Of a DNA stretch of 64,000 nt, positions 57,876 to 64,000 are shown piece after piece; positions within the stretch are counted from its first letter, which is position 1; every line of letters starts with the position of its first letter. Under the pieces are notes generated by a model. It did not search any database, was not told the DNA's origin, and was given only the letters and a program-made list of their open reading frames with translations. The stretch comes from Cytospora piceicola (taxonomy: Eukaryota; Ascomycota; Sordariomycetes; Diaporthales; Cytosporaceae): positions 62,001 through 126,000 of the forward strand of contig JALQBC010000030.1 in the NCBI GenBank assembly GCA_023375675.1, written 5' to 3'. Made by a program: the position numbers and the translations under genes.

Positions 57876-59291
57876 ATGATACTGTCAGACTCTCCACCGG
57901 AGATCATCCATCTCATCTGCGAATTCCTAGACGTGACAGATGTGCGCATCTTCCGTCTGGTGTGCAGGACGATCGGGTCCACCGCCGCGTCCCACGCGTT
58001 CCCCGAGCTGGTCTTCTTCCTGCACCATGGCGACTTCGAGATGCTGCGCTACTTTGCAGATCATCCGATTTACCCCAGGCACGTCAAATCTCTAGTATAT
58101 TCCTGCGATGTGCTGGAGCCACGGCGTCTATCCTTTAAGAAGTTTGTCGCCGAGAAGCGGCAGAGGGAGGATGTCTCATGGAGGTTCAGATCGGGTTTGG
58201 AGCTTAAGAAGACCAAGAAACGCGTTCCACCTCCACCAAAGGAGGACTCGGAGGAATTCTTGAAGTCTGCGTATCAGCGGTATACCCAGGCTCACGATCA
58301 GCAGGATAGCATGTTAGCTGAGGGTTTCGACTTCACTGTCTTGAGAGAAGTTATCCCCAAATTTTCCAATCTCAAAGACATCATGATATCGGCCGACCTC
58401 TGCTTTCGCGAGGGCAGAAGGCACAAGAAGCCTTTTGACGCCTTGTTCACGTACTCAAGTGACTACCTGAAGCCCTCCGGCTGCCGCCATGTGGGTTCGC
58501 TCCTTTTACCCCTGGTCGGATCGCCCACCATCCAGCTGCGCAGCCTGAGGCTGGGGACGGTGGACTGGTCATTCCTCGAGCAGCTGCAAGAGCCCTCCAG
58601 GTTAGACCAGATGATCGAGATTTGCCGCAACCTCACTACCTTTGAGCTTCACTTGGACACCGGCGCGGACTGGGACGCAGACTGGGACGCGGTCGGAATC
58701 CACATGGCTGAGTGTAGGGCTGCCGTGAAGAAGGGCGGGTTACGCCGCCTCCTTGGGTCAATGATCCATCTGGAGGTCCTCACCATCGAGTTCACCTACC
58801 CGGATAAGGTGAATGGGATTTACCCCGCAGCGTTCAGCGATCTCATTCCAGAGGGTATGCGCTGGGAGAACCTCCAGGAGTTCACGTTCAGTCTCACCGA
58901 GGCCACGCGGCAGGAGATGGTAGACTTCATCCGTCGACACAGCAGCACCGTTACGCAATACTACCTCAAAGACTTGAAGCTCATACGGTCGTCCTGGCTC
59001 GCCTTTCTACCCAAGCTGCGCGAAATGGCCGACGAGATGTTCCTCGACGACGTCATGATATCTGGCAACGTATACGGCGAATCCGAAGGAGACGGTCTCC
59101 CATTGGGAATCCCCGCGGGGGGAGAGGAGTACTTCTATTTGGGCGACCCTGATATGGCCAACGAGCACCACCTGGCCGACGATATCACGGACTACATCAT
59201 CTGGGGCGAGTGTCGTAATCCGCTGGAGTACTACGATCTATCGGAGGTATCAGAGGCTTCGGAAGCTTCGGAGGCATCGGATGAAATATAG
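57876..59291 (+). CDS. F-box-like protein
   Basis: 471 aa from the ATG of MILSDSPPEIIHLICEFL, single exon. The first 45 residues fit an F-box: LSDSPPEIIHLICEFLDVTD followed by VRIFRLVCRTIGSTAASHAF, the LPxEIxxxIxxxLxxxDLxxxRxVCR pattern. The remainder is helical and leucine-rich without clear repeats (LRSLRLGTVDWSFLEQL, LEVLTIEFTYP) and ends in a run of SEASEASEAS followed by an acidic tail. F-box proteins recruit substrates to SCF ubiquitin ligases; substrate unknown. The frame is open upstream to 57750 but that part is Ser/His/Cys-rich, so the start chosen is the one directly before the F-box. Confidence 0.8.
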   Translation: MILSDSPPEIIHLICEFLDVTDVRIFRLVCRTIGSTAASHAFPELVFFLHHGDFEMLRYFADHPIYPRHVKSLVYSCDVLEPRRLSFKKFVAEKRQREDVSWRFRSGLELKKTKKRVPPPPKEDSEEFLKSAYQRYTQAHDQQDSMLAEGFDFTVLREVIPKFSNLKDIMISADLCFREGRRHKKPFDALFTYSSDYLKPSGCRHVGSLLLPLVGSPTIQLRSLRLGTVDWSFLEQLQEPSRLDQMIEICRNLTTFELHLDTGADWDADWDAVGIHMAECRAAVKKGGLRRLLGSMIHLEVLTIEFTYPDKVNGIYPAAFSDLIPEGMRWENLQEFTFSLTEATRQEMVDFIRRHSSTVTQYYLKDLKLIRSSWLAFLPKLREMADEMFLDDVMISGNVYGESEGDGLPLGIPAGGEEYFYLGDPDMANEHHLADDITDYIIWGECRNPLEYYDLSEVSEASEASEASDEI

Positions 59292-59745
59292 CTTGGGCTG
59301 ATGTGATGTCTAGCGAAGTTGATGGAGTACTGTGAAATGGCAACGATATGGGTTCCCGTCCTGACGGACACTGCCGAAGTTGACAAAGATCTCCAAAAGT
59401 TTCTGCATGGTAAGAGCATTGAAGATTCGACAATGGCGACGGTTCAGCATCAAACTATCAGTACCAATACAAGACTCATTATCGAAGTCGAACAGCTCTG
59501 GTGACATCAACCCCCGCCCCCCCCCCCCCACCAACAGCTCCTCGAAGTCCTCCGATCCAGGCCTTCAACGCGCCTGGCTTTACCCCCCTCCCCACAAGCG
59601 GCAACTTTAGATACTCCCTTCCCTTCCTCTCAAACGACCTTGTCCCATCCATTGCCTGCACGTTCGTCTTTGCCGCCTTTTCAGGTCAATCTTGTAGATG
59701 GCCAGCGTCAGCACGTATCCCGGCACGTCCTCCGCCGGTGTCCCC
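59292..59745. other. Noncoding stretch between F-box gene and SDR pseudogene
   Basis: About 450 bp with a C-rich tract near 59508-59529. On the minus strand, about 59796-59607, one frame reads LNQKYKGTPAEDVPG and VLTLAIYKIDLK before a stop; this looks protein-like but has no start and no recognised family. Confidence 0.45.
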
Positions 59746-60135
59746 TTATACTTCTGGTTCAAGGTTGTGTACCCGCCGTAAGGGCATGCAAATACCGGGG
59801 GGGGGGGGGCCGGGCGTGGTGCTCAACTCGACGTCCTCGACGACGGCGACAATCCCGGTGCCGGCGTTGTTGATGAGGACGTCGATCTTACCACCAACGA
59901 GGGGGAGGGTGTCATCTTTGAAATCACCCTCGAGGTGTGAGAATGACGATTCCAGGGCGGCCCACTGGACTTTGACGACCTCGTCCCCCCCCCCTGAGCT
60001 TCCGGGTGCCTTGGAGAGGCTGCGCGATACCGCGATGACGGTGTGGCCGGTTGTCAGGGCAGCTCTGGTGAGGGCGTAGCCTAGGCCGGAGGAGCAGCCT
60101 GTTATATCTACTAACGTTTGGGGCTGGGAGAACAC
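59746..60135 (-). pseudogene. Short-chain dehydrogenase fragment
   Basis: About 129 codons reading leftward with VDITGCSSGLGYAL (the TGxxxGxG cofactor motif), AVSRSLSKAP and KIDVLINNAGTGIVAV (the NNAG motif). The frame then enters a run of 13 G at 59797-59809 and ends soon after, so the catalytic YxxxK and the C-terminal half are missing. No ATG precedes the cofactor motif in frame; the open frame begins at a GTG, and a TGA lies upstream. It is therefore a truncated relic of a classical SDR with the fungal 'GCSSGLG' type start. It could also be a misassembled gene if the homopolymer length is wrong. Confidence 0.6.
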
Positions 60136-60591
60136 GATTGAATATCTGTTTCCGAATGATCTCCAGGCAAGAGACGCGGTCGTCTGTTTGTAGCCATAGC
60201 CCTGGAGTCAAGGTATACTCCATCTCGAAGGCACCATGCCTTTATAGATCACACTTTACATGCCATGTGACTTGGTCTTTATTTTCACATGGTGGACAAC
60301 TAGGAATTCGGCTTGTTGATAATTGATTGTTTCTTGTCGGTTGCTGATCTTTGGCCCTCGCCTGCCTCTGAGTATCCAAGTCGTAACCCTAGTAAAACCC
60401 TGAAAGAGTCAGGGGCCACTTTTGATGCGAAAGCTTGCATGTCGTGAACAATTGTTAGTGCACGTATATATCCCTTGACCGCCACCCATTTCTCATGTCT
60501 TTCCGAGCTCGAAGTAGTATTGCATTTGAATGAACGTGTTTTGTCCATGGGATCTCATCTCCTTCAGCTCTGAGTCCCGTCAGTCTTCAAC

Positions 60592-63500
60592 ATGGGTGCT
60601 ACCGTCGACATTGGTGAGCCGCAGTGTCAGGTACGTCCGCTCCCATTCCCGATCCTCATCTGAAAAACATTTTGGGCGTGAAATGCCGAACAGCGCCGTT
60701 ACGAGAACGAGAAGCTTATTATGACCACAGGCTCTGAATCTCTCCGACTCGGAGCGGTGCACAGCCCAGGCGACAGCATACAATGAGCTCTTCTGCAGGT
60801 TCCACGCCAAGCAGTGCTTCGGCCTGTACGTAGGGTACAAGCGGCGCAACGATCAGCTCGACGTCCTCGACGACGAGGCGCCCGCTTTCCTGCGGAAGAG
60901 CGCCGGGACCCCCATAGCCAACGTATCCTTCAAGAACGTCAAGGACCCGGACGAGCTGCACGAGATCCAGGCCCACCTGTTCAAGCAGTATGTGCTCCTC
61001 GACAAGGTGATCGCGGCGCGGCAGCTGCACCACAAGCACTTCTTCTCGCTGGAGATGGACTACGGCCACAAGCTCTACCTCGAGAGGCTACAGGCCCGAC
61101 GCGTCGGCAGCCTCCGCGCCCTGGAGCGTGTCGAGCAGCGGGCTGCGGCGGTGCTGTACGAGAGGGAGCAGTGGTTCAAGTGGGTGCGGTCCAGCCAGAG
61201 CGAGGAGGAGCAGACGAGGGAGAAGGAACAGAAGAAGGTCAAGCTGGAGGCTGCCATGTTCCAGAGGCACTGGAAGGAGCTCCAGTCGCGGCTGAGGGCG
61301 ATGAGAGAGAGGGAGGAGACGAAACGGCAGGATGCGTATCTTGAGCAGGTCTGGAAAGAACGCACAGACTCTGCTGATGAGACTGACAGCGATGGCGGGG
61401 ACTGGGACCCAATTGATGATGTCATGGAGGAGGAGAGGCAGAAGTATCTTGACCTCATCCGGCAGTTTCTGTGGCTGGCTGTCGAGCAGCCCGAAGAGCC
61501 TCCTACAGTGCAAGATCAAGAAACTCTAGCAAGTGGGTCAAGGCAGATGGAAGTGGTAGTGCCCGCGCCAGCCACTGTCGAGGACGATGATGTAGAGCAG
61601 CCGGGTGCTGAGGAGGCTTCGAGCCAGAGCAAGGGTAAGAAGTCGAAATCGAAATCCAAGGGCAAGAAAAAGAAGACCAAAAGGCCTGCCGCCGAAAATG
61701 ACACCAGCAATATGGGTGCGAGTGGAGTTGAAACCCCTGAAACTCCCCGTGCCCCTGAGAAGCCGCAGGAGGTGGGCAAAGGTCACATCGAGAGCCAGGC
61801 AGAAGTTCGAACACGCCTACGAGAAGGTGTTAAGAAGGACCACGGAGGGCTATACGGACCTCAGCTGGTCGGCACCGTTCAGAATCCTTTCGAAACTCAG
61901 GACCGGACTGCACCTGTACCAGAGGAGGATATAAAAGGCCTTGTCGCGGATATTGCTGAGATTAAAACTCTCCTGTTCTGCCGCACGCTGCTCTCACATG
62001 CCACGCTGCTACCAGCGGCACTCCGGGCCAAGAGCGTCGAGGAGTTTCTTAACGACCCGGAGATTGCCGACTCGGACCTGAGAGACCTCTGTCTCAAGGT
62101 CGAACAACCGAATCTCCAGGCGCTGAGAGACGCCTGCGCTGATTTTGCCCGAGGCGATAACCCAGAGCCGCCACCACCCGAGGAAGAAGTCGAGTCCCTC
62201 TCGACTGCAGAGGTCCTCAGGCGCAACCTGATGTACGGTGACTTGGACGAGATGAACCTGTTCACGGCTATGATGTCCGGCCCGGCGAGGAAATTCACGA
62301 CTGCAGGGTCCAATCCCCTGAACTCTGGCTCTGGGAAGGAGCCCAGGGGAAAGAGGATGAAGATCACGCTTTGTGGGAAGGCTATCTGGAACCATGCCAG
62401 CGAGAGCGCCATGGCTCGAGACGGCTGGCTTCAGTTCTCGATCATGGCCAAGGACTGCACCTTCAACGACGCCGTGTCTCTGTGTCGAAACTGGGATGAG
62501 TTCTTCGAACTACAGACGCTTGTGCTGTGGCAGTTCTTCCCCTCGGCCAAGTGGGCTTCGTGGTCCCACAACGCGCTACATGAGCAGCTACTCCACATGG
62601 TGAGCCCCGTTCCATGGCATTTGCTGCGCATTTTGCTAACCTAGGCCCAGGGCTTCATTCCGTACCACATCCAGTTTGAAGCTACTCGAAGGACACAGTA
62701 TAACCAAATCGGCTCCAAGGGCAGGCATCGACGACAACATCACATGGAGGAATGCCGCAACATCATATGCGCCCATATGAAGCGCGGCGACCCTGCGACG
62801 AACCGATTCATCGACTACTGTATCATGCAGAGCGGGAGTCTACAGATCCTCGTGCGGGACGCCAAGACGGGGCAGATCGTGCGAGCGCCCCTTGGAGACG
62901 AGCGATGGTTACACCGGGTGAAGTCCGGACTGGGACGCGCGTCGAAGAATGAGTGGGAAGTGGTACAGGAAGTCGACAGGGACTTCTTTGAGCACCTCGA
63001 CCACGTGCGCGATTGGCGGTTCAGCTTTGATTCTTACTATGACGTCTTCATCTGGGACTTTGCGCCGGGAGAGGATCCCATGGAGCTGTTCCATCGTCTA
63101 GTGGATGTGAGTTACTCCCCTGTCTGGCCCTCCATTTCGTCTTCGCTAACATCGGACAGAACCTGCGTCGAGCCCGTCGGATTAGAAAGCCTCGCGATGC
63201 TTACCACCACCAGCGGCACATACTTGAGCATCTGACACAGGACCAAGATACCAAGCGGGTGCGGCAGATCAAACCTGGCGATGACGCCATGAGCATCTTT
63301 GACGTTATCTCCAGCCCGGCCTCCATACATTCTGTCAGCACTCGCAAGGGAGACCGGATCCAGGAGTTGGTAGAGGGGCAGCTTCCCGAGTCCGAGACGT
63401 CGCCCTACCTCATGTATAACGACACAGACGCAGCGGAGGACGAGATCCTGTTTGCTGGCGGGCGTGACCAGGGGCTCTACAAGGAGATCACGAACCCCGT

Positions 63501-64000
63501 GGTGATATTTGAGAACTCGCAGATCCCTCCCTCGATGCTTGAACACGGCGCGCAGCTCCTGGACATCGCTGGGCTGTCTGGGGACGAGGACGACGGCGAT
63601 GAGCTCACACCAGCACAGAGGAGTATGATGCTTTCTTACGGCCAGGAGCCAGGGGCTTCGCAGTTCATCCACTCGGTGCCTCCAATCTGGAGACAGGCGT
63701 ACTCTAGAATCAACGGCAAGGCTGGAAAACACAGTAAAGAGAGAGAAGAGATGTTGGATCGGTTGGATTTCTTCTCGCAGAAACTGGAGATGACGGGGGC
63801 CGATCTACAGCAACTCGAATGGCTCGAACTGATGGAACGAGATAGATCCTACGGTGCGTTGATCCCTGCTAACCATGACCACGTGGATATCCAACCTGCT
63901 AACAAGAGACTTTCGAAATAGGATGCAAGGAGTCATTTCACCTCGCAGACCTAGAGCCAGGAGCGCGAGAAAAATACGTCGAGTCCACCAAGATTATCCT
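60592..64000 (+). CDS. Large conserved hypothetical protein, partial at right edge
   Basis: Five exons fit: 60592-60630, 60731-62599, 62651-63106, 63160-63853 and 63922 to the window edge, giving over 1040 aa so far. A short first exon (MGATVDIGEPQCQ) leads into a charged helical region with RFHAKQCFGLYVGYKRRND and LLDKVIAARQLHHKHFFSLEMDYGHKLYLERL. Long Glu/Arg coiled-coil-like runs (REKEQKKVKLEAAMFQRHW) and a basic SKGKKSKSKSKGKKKK stretch follow. The second half has mixed folded parts (MYGDLDEMNLFTAMMSGPAR, RFIDYCIMQSGSLQILVRDA). I know no function for this protein. The last intron (GTGCGT to AAATAG) is inferred because without it the frame would end at 63921; the next bases keep reading as protein. 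Exon 3 could begin six bases earlier at CTAG. Confidence 0.7.

Overview
The window is nuclear DNA of a filamentous ascomycete (Pezizomycotina). Genes carry short introns with fungal GTRNGT donors and CTRAC-like branch sites. The gene set (ATG26-type sterol glucosyltransferase, alpha-1,3-glucan synthase, secreted CVNH protein, intradiol dioxygenase and rhamnogalacturonan lyase) together with a RIP-mutated transposon is typical of Sordariomycetes, probably a plant-associated one. The genus cannot be named from the sequence. No viral, bacterial or organellar segment was seen, and no tRNA or rRNA gene was recognised.

Layout. 0.2-6.5 kb: one conserved hypothetical gene, then three tandem BTB/POZ paralogs on the + strand that share intron positions and a C-terminal CxxC...CxxC pair. 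7.5-13.1 kb: a small secreted cyanovirin-N homology protein, an SRPK-like kinase, a broken kinase-like remnant on the opposite strand, and a GC-rich orphan gene. 14.3-19.2 kb: four-exon sterol 3-beta-glucosyltransferase (ATG26). 19.2-22.6 kb: no gene supported. 22.6-26.1 kb: divergent pair CMR1 (WD40 DNA-binding protein) and a mitochondrial Mtf2-like protein. 26.8-28.0 kb: secreted intradiol dioxygenase. 29.9-37.3 kb: six-exon alpha-1,3-glucan synthase. 37.3-46.5 kb: gene-poor stretch holding a 3.7-kb RIP-degenerate DNA transposon with 20-bp inverted ends and an 8-bp target duplication. 46.5-53.7 kb: a doubtful small ORF, a rhamnogalacturonan lyase, a zinc polyol dehydrogenase and an SDR polyol/ketose reductase. 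55-60 kb: a single-pass membrane protein, an F-box-like protein and an SDR pseudogene. 60.6 kb to the end: a large uncharacterised gene that runs off the right edge.

How the genes may work together: the pectin-backbone lyase and the two neighbouring dehydrogenases could act in succession on plant cell-wall polymers and the pentoses and polyols released from them. The glucan synthase builds the fungus's own wall. The three BTB genes are a local expansion of unknown role. Exon coordinates were worked out by hand by requiring frame continuity and GT-AG sites. Features with introns are given as outer spans, with exons stated in the evidence.
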